Assembly: GCA_004376695.1 (NCBI GenBank)
Contig: SOJB01000064.1
Coordinates: 1 to 13,074, forward strand
Direction of reading: 5' to 3'
DNA: 13,074 bases
Source: Dehalococcoidia bacterium
GTDB taxonomy: Bacteria > Chloroflexota > Dehalococcoidia > GIF9 > AB-539-J10
Shown: piece by piece, positions 5,794-13,021 of the stretch
Position numbering within the stretch: position 1 is the first letter of the stretch
Layout of the letters: every line of letters starts with the position of its first letter
Notes under the pieces: generated by a model
Seen by the model: only the letters and a program-made list of their open reading frames with translations
What the model was told of the DNA's origin: nothing
Databases searched by the model: none
Made by a program: the position numbers and the translations under genes

Positions 5794-7089
5794 ATGACCC
5801 AGGTGGAGTTAGCGCGGAAAGGAATTGCCTCACCCCTCGTGAAGTCCGTAGCCGATAACGAAGGGGTGAAGGTCGATTTCATCATGAAGGGGTTGACCGA
5901 CGGTAAAACCGTGATCCCGGCCAATGCCAGGCATGCGAACGTCAGCCCCTGCGGGATAGGCGTCGGGCTGAAGACCAAGGTCAACGCCAATATAGGCACA
6001 TCATCTGGACTTTGCGATCTGGACACCGAACTGAGGAAGTTGCAGACTGCCATCTGTTTTGGTGCCGACACTGTGATGGATCTGAGCACCGGGGGCGACA
6101 TCTCGGCTATTAGGAGAGCTATTTTGATGAACAGCACCGTGCCGGTGGGTACGGTACCCATCTATCAGGCCGGCATTGAAGCTATCGAGAATCGCGGTGC
6201 CATAGTGAGCATGACCGCCGATGATATCTTCGCCGTAATCCGACAGCACGCTGAGGACGGGGTGGATTTCATGACCCTGCACTGCGGGGTGACCCAGGCA
6301 TCTGTAACCAGGCTGAAGAAGGATAGCAGGGTGACTGATGTAGTGTCTCGAGGAGGGGCATTTCTCATCGGTTGGATGCTCCATCACGATAGGGAAAACC
6401 CCCTTTATCAGTACTATGATCGGCTGTTGGAGCTGGCTCTTGAATACGATTTCGCTTTAAGCCTGGGCGATGGCCTGCGTCCAGGATGTTTGGCTGATGC
6501 AACCGACAGAGCTCAAGTCGAAGAACTGATTATTCTAGGTGAACTAGTAGAGCGCTCCAGAGAAGCTGGCATTCAGGCCATGGTAGAGGGGCCCGGGCAT
6601 TTGCCGGTCGACCAGATTGTCGCTAATGTTCAACTAGAGAAAAGCCTCTGTCGCGGTGCCCCTTTCTACGTCCTTGGTCCTCTAGTGACGGATGTAGGCG
6701 CTGGTTACGACCATATAACTGGTGCGATTGGGGGAGCAATCGCTGCTGCTGCTGGCGCGGATTTTCTGTGCTATGTTACCCCCAGTGAGCATCTTTCGCT
6801 CCCCAATGTAGAAGACGTTAAGGAGGGCGTAATCGCCTCACGCATAGCTGCTCATGCTGCCGATATCGTCAAGGGTGTAGAGGGTGCCAGGGAGTGGGAT
6901 GAACAGATGTCCAGGGCGCGCAAGGCTCTTGATTGGAAAACTCAGGCCAGTTTGTCTCTTGACCCAGACCTGTCGCGGCAAGTCCATGGCAAGATACCTG
7001 TTGACGGAGCCACTTGTAGTATGTGCGGGAAGTACTGCGCTATGGCAATCATAGAAGAACATCTGGGCATCTCGGCTACCAAGTGCTGA
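5794..7089 (+). CDS. thiC: Phosphomethylpyrimidine synthase (HMP-P synthase)
   Basis: ThiC is the radical-SAM enzyme that rearranges 5-aminoimidazole ribotide into hydroxymethylpyrimidine phosphate for thiamine synthesis. I chose ATG 5794 (431 aa, MTQVELARKGI), because relatives begin this way and the -10 box lies at 5750. A start at 5713 would add 27 unrelated residues and would begin upstream of the promoter. Landmarks: PANARHANVSPCGIG, NANIGTS, FGADTVMDLSTGGDI, PVGTVPIYQA, DFMTLHCGVTQ, SRGGAFLIGWMLHH, LSLGDGLRPGC, MVEGPGHLPVDQI, GPLVTDVGAGYDHITGAIGG and FLCYVTPSEHL. The Cys408-x2-Cys411-x4-Cys416 motif binds the 4Fe-4S cluster near the C-terminus. It lacks the long N-terminal extension of proteobacterial ThiC, as is usual in anaerobes. 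No other thi gene is nearby. The next gene follows after 38 nt, so they may be cotranscribed. Confidence 0.95.
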   Translation: MTQVELARKGIASPLVKSVADNEGVKVDFIMKGLTDGKTVIPANARHANVSPCGIGVGLKTKVNANIGTSSGLCDLDTELRKLQTAICFGADTVMDLSTGGDISAIRRAILMNSTVPVGTVPIYQAGIEAIENRGAIVSMTADDIFAVIRQHAEDGVDFMTLHCGVTQASVTRLKKDSRVTDVVSRGGAFLIGWMLHHDRENPLYQYYDRLLELALEYDFALSLGDGLRPGCLADATDRAQVEELIILGELVERSREAGIQAMVEGPGHLPVDQIVANVQLEKSLCRGAPFYVLGPLVTDVGAGYDHITGAIGGAIAAAAGADFLCYVTPSEHLSLPNVEDVKEGVIASRIAAHAADIVKGVEGAREWDEQMSRARKALDWKTQASLSLDPDLSRQVHGKIPVDGATCSMCGKYCAMAIIEEHLGISATKC

Positions 7090-7127
7090 CAGGGATTGCC
7101 TCGCCATAGACGCGGTGACCTTTCAAG

Positions 7128-8348
7128 ATGAAGACAGAAATAGTACCCGTTGGCACGGAGATTCTGCTGGGCAACATAGTTGATACTGACTCTTCCTTTC
7201 TGGCTAATCAACTGTCTATGCTGGGAATCGACCTGTATTTCATCTCTACGGTAGGCGACAATCGGGAGAGGTTGGTTGATACCCTGACGCGAGCTTGGGA
7301 GAGGGCAGACCTTATCATAGTGACTGGCGGGTTGGGACCTACCCAGGACGATATTACCCGTGAGGCTATTGGCCAGTTGGTGGGAGAGGAACTGAGGGTT
7401 GACGAGGACCTATGGCAGGAGTTGCAGGGTTTGTTCAGGCACCATCCGGGGAAGATACCGCAAAGCAATATGAGACAGACAGCAATCATCCCTTCGGCTC
7501 AGGCGATTCCCAATCGTATGGGCACGGCGCCCGGTTGGTGGGTTGAGAAGGACAATCATATAATCGTAGCCCTGCCGGGGCCGCCCGACGAGATGAAACT
7601 GATGTGGCAGGAGGGCGTTCAGCCCAAACTGGAACAGAGAGTAACCGGAGAGGTTATCCTGTCCCGGACAATCAAGACTTTCCGGCTCGCCGAAGCTAGG
7701 GTAGAGGAGCTGGTGACGCCTCTGTTGAAACTGTCCAATCCTACCTTGGCAACTTATATCCACCCGGATGGTGTCTATTTGCGCATCACGGCCAAAGCGA
7801 GGGAAAGGGAAGAAGCTCAGCGCCTCATTTCGCGAAGCGAAGAGCGTATTCGGAAGATTCTCTCCCCTCACATTTGGGGTGTCGATGACGATACACTGGA
7901 CTCCGTTGTCGGAGAGTTACTCAAGGCCAAGAACCTGAGTCTGGCCACCATGGAATCGTGCAGTGAGGGACTTCTGTGTAGCACTATTGCCGGTGGCCGG
8001 GATAGCCGTCGTTATTTCAAAGGGGGACTGCTGGCGTGTTGTGATGAGGCTAAGATCGCTTGCGGTGTCGGTGTATCCATGATTGAAGCCTACGGAGGAG
8101 AGAGTACTGAGGTGTCTAAGGCAATGGCTGAAACCGCGCGCACTAAACTGCAAGCTGATATCGGCATAGGCCTTGGTGGCAATATGAATCCCGATGCGAA
8201 TTCGGGCGATGCATTCACGGGTCTGAGCAGTGATAGGTTTGAGCAGAGCTTCACCCACGTGCTCCGCGGAAATCACGCAAGAATGAAACAAAGGTCAGTC
8301 TGTGCTGCTCTCTTCGATCTAAGGAAGATATTGCTTGAGGAGGTCTAA
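7128..8348 (+). CDS. cinA: CinA family protein with degenerate C-terminal deamidase domain
   Basis: The 406-aa product has the usual two-domain CinA layout. Residues 1-170 are the MoaB/MogA-like (COG1058) domain, with VPVGTEILLGNIVDTD, VTGGLGPTQDDITREA, NRMGTAPGW and ALPGPPDEMKLMW all intact. This domain is linked to ADP-ribose pyrophosphatase-type activity in other CinA proteins. Residues 255-406 correspond to the PncC-like domain that deamidates nicotinamide mononucleotide in pyridine-nucleotide salvage. There the usual ESCTGG is ESCSEG (276-281, catalytic-type Ser277 kept), the usual HGAVS is YGGES, and the TGIAGP loop is replaced by GLGGNM. This half may be inactive or altered. The ribosome binding site is weak (GGTGA, 9 nt upstream). 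Its stop overlaps the speD start by one base, so the genes are translationally coupled. Confidence 0.9.
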   Translation: MKTEIVPVGTEILLGNIVDTDSSFLANQLSMLGIDLYFISTVGDNRERLVDTLTRAWERADLIIVTGGLGPTQDDITREAIGQLVGEELRVDEDLWQELQGLFRHHPGKIPQSNMRQTAIIPSAQAIPNRMGTAPGWWVEKDNHIIVALPGPPDEMKLMWQEGVQPKLEQRVTGEVILSRTIKTFRLAEARVEELVTPLLKLSNPTLATYIHPDGVYLRITAKAREREEAQRLISRSEERIRKILSPHIWGVDDDTLDSVVGELLKAKNLSLATMESCSEGLLCSTIAGGRDSRRYFKGGLLACCDEAKIACGVGVSMIEAYGGESTEVSKAMAETARTKLQADIGIGLGGNMNPDANSGDAFTGLSSDRFEQSFTHVLRGNHARMKQRSVCAALFDLRKILLEEV

Positions 8349-8743
8349 TGCACTTAATGATAGACGGATATTCCAGCGACCAGGGAATTCTCCGGGACGA
8401 GGCTTTTCTTCGGAGCTTCCTCGAAGACTATCCTGCCAAGATAGGAATGACCAGGATTTCGCCACCGTACGTGCTTAAATACGTGGGACCGGTGCTGGAT
8501 GACTGGGGAATATCCGGGTTTGTTTTCATCGCCGAAAGTCACATCGGCATCCATACCTTTGCTGAACAGAATTACGTAAACATAGATGTTTTCTCTTGCA
8601 GGGGATTTGATGCTGACAAAGCAGTCAATGATTTCCGCGATGGATTCCGGCTTGTCAAACTGAGAACCTGCCTGATCGATAGAAAATGGCCCAAAGTAGA
8701 ACCTGCGACCGACAATCCGCAGAGTTTCATCTACCTACCATGA
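8348..8743 (+). CDS. speD: S-adenosylmethionine decarboxylase proenzyme
   Basis: The 131-aa product is the short bacterial/archaeal type of AdoMet decarboxylase. The enzyme makes decarboxylated SAM, the aminopropyl donor for spermidine-type polyamines. The proenzyme cuts itself before Ser64 in AESHIGIHTF, turning that serine into the pyruvoyl cofactor. His69 and Cys84 (VFSC) match the processing and proton-donor residues known in this family. The start begins MHLMIDGY, as relatives do. GAGGAGGT lies only 3 nt upstream, inside the end of cinA, and the TAATG overlap couples the two genes. The C-terminal ATG overlap with the ureohydrolase gene places it in a polyamine operon. All key residues are present, so it should be active. 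Confidence 0.93.
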   Translation: MHLMIDGYSSDQGILRDEAFLRSFLEDYPAKIGMTRISPPYVLKYVGPVLDDWGISGFVFIAESHIGIHTFAEQNYVNIDVFSCRGFDADKAVNDFRDGFRLVKLRTCLIDRKWPKVEPATDNPQSFIYLP

Positions 8744-9666
8744 ATGAACGAGACTGTCATCCCGAGGCCTTCGCTTATTGGCATGAGGGGGCGTTCTTGT
8801 CGCGCCGGGTCTTTGCGGGATTGGCATCACCCTATTCAGATTTGCACCGAGCCAGAACTGTGATTGTGCCTGTCCCGTACGACGGCACAAGTGAATGGCG
8901 AAGCGGATCTCGCCACGGCCCGCAGGCCATAATCGATGCCTCACAGTATCTGGAGCTTTATGACATAGAGATGGACCGCGAGATCTCTGAGGTCGGTATT
9001 TGCACCCTGCCCGAGGTAGAACCTTTACTGAACAGCCCACAGGATATGATCGATAGGGTTTATCAAGTGACTAAGAGCTTAATACAAAAGGAGAAATTCG
9101 TCGTGCTGCTTGGCGGAGAGCACTCGCTCTCTCTGGGCGCAGTCCGGGCTTTTGGGGAAGCATTTCCTAAGCTTTCCGTGCTGCAGCTGGATGCCCATGC
9201 CGATCTTCGAGATGAATATTTGGGGACCAGATACAGCCAGGCCTGTGTTATGCGCCGTATCTCTGAGCTTTGCCCTATCTCTCAGGTGGGAGTGCGCAGT
9301 CTTAGCCTCGAAGAAAAGCAATTCCTGACACAGAACAAGCTGATTCCCTTCTACATGTCTGATTTGGCATCCAGTGCGACCTACATAGACCGAATACTCG
9401 ACTCGCTCAGCGAGGATGTTTACGTCACCATAGATGTGGATGTTCTGGATCCTTCGATCATGTCGGCAGTAGGCACCCCTGAACCCGATGGCATGTCCTG
9501 GCGGCAACTGCTCGATATTGTCGAATCGGTAGCCAGTCGAAAGCGCGTGGTTGGCTTTGACTTGATGGAGTTTTGCCCCGCGGAAGGGCCGGGTTCTTGC
9601 GCTTTTCTGTTGGCTAAAATGGCTTACAAGCTTATCGGTTCTGCTGTGCTACGAGAGGGACGATGA
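8740..9666 (+). CDS. speB: Agmatinase / N1-aminopropylagmatine ureohydrolase family protein
   Basis: The 308-aa product starts at ATG 8740, which overlaps the speD stop (ATGA); an upstream start at 8686 would lie inside speD. The ureohydrolase (arginase/agmatinase) fold uses two manganese ions to split urea from a guanidinium group. Metal ligands are all present: His128 in GGEHS, Asp151/His153/Asp155 in LDAHADLRDEY, and Asp232/Asp234 in TIDVDVLDP. The TPEPDGMSW substrate loop is intact. At position 167 the motif reads RYSQACVMRR, where the family normally has SHACVMRR. The replaced His matches the proton-shuttle histidine of arginase, so activity may be reduced. Pairing with speD and the lack of speE here make N1-aminopropylagmatine (the Thermus-type route) a plausible substrate beside agmatine. 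Confidence 0.9.
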   Translation: MNERDCHPEAFAYWHEGAFLSRRVFAGLASPYSDLHRARTVIVPVPYDGTSEWRSGSRHGPQAIIDASQYLELYDIEMDREISEVGICTLPEVEPLLNSPQDMIDRVYQVTKSLIQKEKFVVLLGGEHSLSLGAVRAFGEAFPKLSVLQLDAHADLRDEYLGTRYSQACVMRRISELCPISQVGVRSLSLEEKQFLTQNKLIPFYMSDLASSATYIDRILDSLSEDVYVTIDVDVLDPSIMSAVGTPEPDGMSWRQLLDIVESVASRKRVVGFDLMEFCPAEGPGSCAFLLAKMAYKLIGSAVLREGR

Positions 9667-10796
9667 GGGGTCATATAAGTTTGGGTAGAATCTTCGGTAT
9701 TCCGCTACGGCTGCATTATACCTGGTTCATCATCTTCACTCTGGTTACGTATTCACTGGTGCGCTACGCCGTAGGTCAGGCTTACCCTATAGAGCAGGGA
9801 ATAATCCTGGGCATATTAACCAGCATCCTCTTCTTTGCTTCCATCCTTACACATGAACTAGCTCACAGTGTTCTTGCTATTCGTAACAACATACCGGTCA
9901 GAGAGATCACGCTTTTTGTTTTCGGTGGCGTTTCTCAGATAACTAAAGACGCGACTAGCCCGAGAGCGGAATTCTCAGTAGCTGTGGTCGGTCCTTTGAC
10001 CAGCCTGGCTATGGCCGGCATTTTCTACGGGCTGCACCTTTTGCTGGCAGGAACTCAGCAAACCCTGGCGGCTAGTCTAATGCAGTGGCTGGCCCTCATA
10101 AATGTGGTTCTGGCTTTGTTCAACTTGATCCCTGGCTTTCCCCTGGATGGGGGCAGGATACTTCGCGCCATTGTGTGGCAAAGAACCCGCGATTACCACA
10201 AAGCAACCCGCATCGCTGCCAGGGTGGGACAAGGGATAGCTTACGCCTTTATCGCCGCAGGCATTGCCCTTATCATTCTTTTTCGCGAATTCTGGTTCAG
10301 CGGCTTATGGTTAGTACTAATTGGCTGGTTCCTTCAGGATGCAGCCAGGGCAAGTTATCAGCAGGTCTTACTCCGCGATGCCCTTATTGGTATCACAGCA
10401 GGCCAAGTTACGGACTATAGTTGTCCCCTAATCCCTCCCGATATGAACTTAGGAGATGTAGTCCAGCGGTATGTAATGCCCACAGGGCGAAGCTGCCTTC
10501 TGGTAACCCGGGGAGGTGAACTGGAGGGCATGGTAACCTTGCAGCACATAAAGAGAATCCCTCGTGCTCGCTGGCCCGTCACCTCTGTGAGGGATATCAT
10601 GACCCCGGCCGGAAGACTGAAGGTAGCTCATGCTGATCAGGATGTCTTGAGCGTGCTCCAGGATATGGAAGGAGAAAGCGCCAATCATATACCGGTAACT
10701 GAAGGGGGGCGTGTCGCCGGGGTAATAAGTCGAGAGGAGCTGATTCGCTTTCTGCGCACCCGAACCGCGTTCGGGACAAGATCAACACCTGGATAG
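9663..10796 (+). CDS. Site-2 protease family (M50) membrane metalloprotease with CBS pair
   Basis: The 377-aa intramembrane zinc protease starts at ATG 9663, which overlaps the speB stop (ATGA), with GAGAGGGA just upstream. The N-terminal half has about six hydrophobic segments. Zinc ligands are His64 and His68 in ILTHELAHS, with Asp162 in NLIPGFPLDGGRIL as third ligand, and Glu65 is the catalytic residue. The FVFGGV and AVVGPLTSL blocks are typical of the SpoIVFB-like/CBS-bearing branch. From about 245 to 370 lie two CBS motifs (VTLQHIKRIP, VRDIMTPAGRLKV, ANHIPVTEGGRVAGVISREEL), which usually bind adenine nucleotides or SAM and gate the protein. Substrates are not known for this branch. Membership in the cinA-speD-speB operon is striking, since CBS modules can sense adenosyl compounds, but that link is speculative. 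Confidence 0.92.
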   Translation: MRGHISLGRIFGIPLRLHYTWFIIFTLVTYSLVRYAVGQAYPIEQGIILGILTSILFFASILTHELAHSVLAIRNNIPVREITLFVFGGVSQITKDATSPRAEFSVAVVGPLTSLAMAGIFYGLHLLLAGTQQTLAASLMQWLALINVVLALFNLIPGFPLDGGRILRAIVWQRTRDYHKATRIAARVGQGIAYAFIAAGIALIILFREFWFSGLWLVLIGWFLQDAARASYQQVLLRDALIGITAGQVTDYSCPLIPPDMNLGDVVQRYVMPTGRSCLLVTRGGELEGMVTLQHIKRIPRARWPVTSVRDIMTPAGRLKVAHADQDVLSVLQDMEGESANHIPVTEGGRVAGVISREELIRFLRTRTAFGTRSTPG

Positions 10797-10918
10797 CTAT
10801 TATCGAGACGCTAGAGCAATATCTCCCATCCAAGAAGGTTCATCCCAGGGTTTCTTGTCAGCCAGCTGCTGTTGGGTGATGTGTCTCGTGTCATTCGAGG
10901 GGAATTCGGTATCTGAAG

Positions 10919-10991
10919 TGAGCCGCCAGGGACTCGAACCCTGAACCTGCTGATTAAGAGTCAGCTGCTCTACCTGTTGAGCTAGCGGCCC
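10919..10991 (-). tRNA. tRNA-Lys (anticodon CTT)
   Basis: This is a complete 73-nt cloverleaf on the minus strand. The acceptor GGGCCGC pairs with GCGGCTC (one G-U), the D stem is GCTC/GAGC, the anticodon stem is GCTGA/TCAGC with loop CTCTTAA, and the T stem is CAGGG/CCCTG around TTCGAGT. The anticodon is at 10958-10956. The discriminator base is A, and no CCA is encoded (CTT follows), unlike the Phe and Leu tRNAs further on. It stands alone between the M50 protease gene and lepB. A possible but weak promoter (TTGAAC-16-CATTGT) lies upstream at 11025-10998. Confidence 0.95.
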
Positions 10992-11068
10992 GGAGCGACA
11001 ATGTTAGCACTAAGCAATAGTTCAAGCAAACAGAGCCATAACGAGTGAACTGACTTGATGGTTTGTGG

Positions 11069-11074
11069 TACAAT
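11069..11074 (+). promoter_or_regulatory. -10 box of the lepB-pyrE promoter
   Basis: TACAAT lies 12 bases before the lepB ATG, so the leader would be only about 6 nt long and has no Shine-Dalgarno site. The -35 is weak (GTGAAC at 11045-11050, spacing 18). Confidence 0.45.
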
Positions 11075-11086
11075 CAACCTCTGCTG

Positions 11087-11656
11087 ATGAAGATCTTCCG
11101 CGAAGTTGGTATAGCCGTTCTCATCGCCATAGCCATCTTTGTCTTCCTCCAGTTTAATATACAGAGCTATACTGTGCGATATGGCAGTATGCTGCCTAAT
11201 ATCAAAGAAGGTGACTGGATCATGGTCAGTAAGGCAAGTTACTTCATCTCCGATCCGCAGCGAGGAGATGTAATAGTCTTCAGCCCCCCATTTGATTCCC
11301 CGCATCCTTATATCAAACGCGTGATCGGCCTGCCTAGCGACATCATAGAGGTCAAGGATAATAAGGTCTTCGTTAACGGGATCCCCCTTGAGGAGGAATA
11401 TACCATGGCAGAGCCAGACTATGAGATGCAGGTAATAGAAGTTCCTGCAGACGAATACTTCGTTCTCGGTGACAATCGCAACAACAGTAACGACTCACGT
11501 TATGGTTGGACAGTGGCGCGGGGCGATATCATTGGCAAGGCCTGGTTCACCTACTGGCCGGCAGGAAGATGGACGGTGATTAAGCATTATGGGTATCCGG
11601 AGCTAAGTATGGCAGGTGAGCCAGAAACGGCCGTGAGCCATCCAACTGAGGCATGA
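11087..11656 (+). CDS. lepB: Signal peptidase I
   Basis: The 189-aa membrane protease removes signal peptides from exported proteins. I chose ATG 11087 (MKIFREVGIAVLIAIAIFVF) because the -10 box at 11069 would lie inside the gene if the TTG at 11063 were used. There is one N-terminal membrane segment (about 7-24). The nucleophile Ser34 lies in YGSMLPNI, where most relatives have GPSMEPTL. The general base Lys77 lies in PYIKRVIGLPSD. Box D GDNRNNSNDSR (129-138) and GDIIGKAW near the end are intact, so the Ser-Lys dyad is complete. Export signals on the DUF4382 and transglutaminase-like proteins fit such a system, but lepB is not linked to them. It is followed by pyrE after one base, so the pair is cotranscribed. 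Confidence 0.93.
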   Translation: MKIFREVGIAVLIAIAIFVFLQFNIQSYTVRYGSMLPNIKEGDWIMVSKASYFISDPQRGDVIVFSPPFDSPHPYIKRVIGLPSDIIEVKDNKVFVNGIPLEEEYTMAEPDYEMQVIEVPADEYFVLGDNRNNSNDSRYGWTVARGDIIGKAWFTYWPAGRWTVIKHYGYPELSMAGEPETAVSHPTEA

Positions 11657-11657
11657 C

Positions 11658-12224
11658 TTGACTGACGAGGTGCTGAACCTATTCAGAGCCGCTGGAGCAA
11701 TCAAGGAAGGCCATTTCTTGCTCGCCTCCGGTCTGCATTCACCCGTGTACTGGGAGAAGTTCCGTATATTGCAGCGCCCGCGTGTTACGGGAAAGCTGTG
11801 TCGCGTTATTGCACAGCACTTCAGAGGACAGACGATAGACGTAGTTGCGGGGCCGACGACTGGCGGAATCATCCTTGCCTTCGAAACGGCGCGACAGCTA
11901 GGAGTGAGGAGCATCTTTGCCGAGAAGGAGGGAGCGGTAAGGCTATTCCGGCGCGACTTTGAAATCGCGTCTGGCGAACACGTCCTTGTTGTTGACGACA
12001 TCGTGACCACGGGAAACTCGCTTAGAGAGACGCTAAACGCCATCGATAGACTGGGAGGAATTGCCGTCGGCATCGGTGTGCTCGTCGACCGCAGTGAGAA
12101 GAGCGTCGTTCTAGACCTGCCTCTTTTCAGTTGCCTTCGTTCTCCCACCGTGGCCTATTCCCCTAGTGAATGCCCTCTTTGTGCTGCTCACATCCCTCTG
12201 TCCAAGCCCGGTGCCGCGACGTAG
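11658..12224 (+). CDS. pyrE: Orotate phosphoribosyltransferase
   Basis: The 188-aa enzyme transfers the phosphoribosyl group of PRPP to orotate, giving orotidine monophosphate in pyrimidine synthesis. TTG 11658 is the best start: GAGG at 11648-11651 lies 6 nt upstream inside lepB, and the N-terminus TDEVLNLFRAAGAIKEGHFLLASGLHSP reads like other PyrE proteins. The PRPP loop is VLVVDDIVTTGNS (109-121). VAGPTTGG (63-70) and the flexible-loop region FAEKEG (88-93, Lys90) are also present. No other pyr gene is near. The coupling to lepB looks like housekeeping clustering. After it come about 170 bp without a convincing gene, up to the tRNA-Phe promoter. Confidence 0.92.
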   Translation: MTDEVLNLFRAAGAIKEGHFLLASGLHSPVYWEKFRILQRPRVTGKLCRVIAQHFRGQTIDVVAGPTTGGIILAFETARQLGVRSIFAEKEGAVRLFRRDFEIASGEHVLVVDDIVTTGNSLRETLNAIDRLGGIAVGIGVLVDRSEKSVVLDLPLFSCLRSPTVAYSPSECPLCAAHIPLSKPGAAT

Positions 12225-12397
12225 CAGGTAGCTGCCACTGAGATTGGCTCGTACGGGCAGATCGGGATTCATCACGGCTCCTGGCAATGACTGGAGACAG
12301 GTGGTGTTGGGCATGAAGTGAGGCGACAGATGTCCTGGGGACCATGGCATCGGTCGGAGGCCCAAGCATGACGGGCCAACCGCCGAGAGCATGTGGC

Positions 12398-12426
12398 TTG
12401 ACACTCGAATGAGGAAAACCTAAAAT
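12398..12426 (+). promoter_or_regulatory. Strong promoter of the tRNA-Phe/Leu cluster
   Basis: A perfect TTGACA (12398-12403), a 17-bp spacer and TAAAAT (12421-12426) are present. The transcript should begin about 12433, just before tRNA-Phe at 12436. This is the best sigma-70 promoter in the window. No separate promoter is seen before tRNA-Leu or the TIGR04076 gene, so they are probably read from here. Confidence 0.8.
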
Positions 12427-12435
12427 ATCGCTGAT

Positions 12436-12511
<76 letters not shown>

Positions 12512-12634
12512 TGTACGTGGTAATCTCGAGCAACCTGAGCAGAGAACAGAAGACGATCCTGGCCGTAATGCTCGTAATGGAGCGCCTACAGAGACCGTGA
12601 GAACTTCCCCACAGCGGGCAAGAGAGTGATGGAA

Positions 12635-12722
12635 GCCGAAGTGGCGGAATGGTAGACGCGGCAGTCTCAAAAACTGTTGGGGGGCAACCCCCGTGTCGGT
12701 TCGAGTCCGACCTTCGGCACCA
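12635..12722 (+). tRNA. tRNA-Leu (anticodon CAA)
   Basis: This is a class II tRNA with a long variable arm (TTGGGGGGCAACCCCCGTG region). The acceptor is GCCGAAG/CTTCGGC, the anticodon loop is CTCAAAA with CAA at 12668-12670, and the T arm is GTCGG-TTCGAGT-CCGAC. The CCA end is encoded (12720-12722). It shares its transcript with tRNA-Phe upstream. The D loop is one base shorter than in most bacterial Leu tRNAs. Confidence 0.95.
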
Positions 12723-12749
12723 CGATCTCGGGTTCGCGGAGGTGTCATA

Positions 12750-13019
12750 GTGTCAGGTCCGTATAAAGTGCACGTAGAGATAACCTCCATAAAAGGAGGG
12801 TGTCCCCTGGGGCACAAGGTGGGTCACGCATGGTTAGTTGAAGGTGGGAAGACGCCAGGCGGTGTTTGTGCTGCCGCTTGGAATGCTGTCTTCCCCTATG
12901 TTAGAGTGCTCTCAGCCGGGGGCGACTTCGATTGGGCTAAGGACAAGGATGTAATGTCCTTTGCCTGCCCTGATGCGGAGAACGCCGCTGTCTTTGAATT
13001 GAGGAGACTTAGAGATTGA
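12750..13019 (+). CDS. TIGR04076 family small protein
   Basis: The 89-aa product starts at GTG 12750, with GGAGGT 6 nt upstream (12738-12743). An in-frame extension back to 12693 would read through tRNA-Leu and is rejected. The sequence shows the family's pattern of three conserved cysteines: KGGCPLGHKVG (Cys18), GVCAAAW (Cys40) and FACPDAEN (Cys73), ending in FELRRL. The function of this family is unknown; it occurs mostly in anaerobes and archaea, and the cysteines suggest a metal or redox role. It lies 27 bp after tRNA-Leu and its stop is 2 bp before tRNA-Gln. Its mRNA must therefore be cut from a tRNA precursor on both sides, unless it has its own promoter, which I do not see. Confidence 0.8.
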   Translation: MSGPYKVHVEITSIKGGCPLGHKVGHAWLVEGGKTPGGVCAAAWNAVFPYVRVLSAGGDFDWAKDKDVMSFACPDAENAAVFELRRLRD

Positions 13020-13021
13020 AG

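Noticed and set aside
5430..6161. 243-codon minus-strand frame over the end of rph and thiC
   Set aside because: It lies opposite strongly conserved rph and thiC coding sequence, crosses two genes and the spacer, and shows no domain.
8686..8739. 18-codon N-terminal extension of the ureohydrolase
   Set aside because: It lies inside speD. The ATGA overlap at 8740 is the normal coupled start.
10998..11025. Promoter for tRNA-Lys on the minus strand (TTGAAC-16-CATTGT)
   Set aside because: The -10 matches consensus at only about half its positions, and the predicted transcript start would fall on the first base of the tRNA, so I do not list it as a feature.
12225..12397. Gap between pyrE and the tRNA-Phe promoter
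   Set aside because: I looked for a small gene, terminator or riboswitch. Short frames lack ribosome binding sites and no stable hairpin with a T run is visible, so nothing is called.
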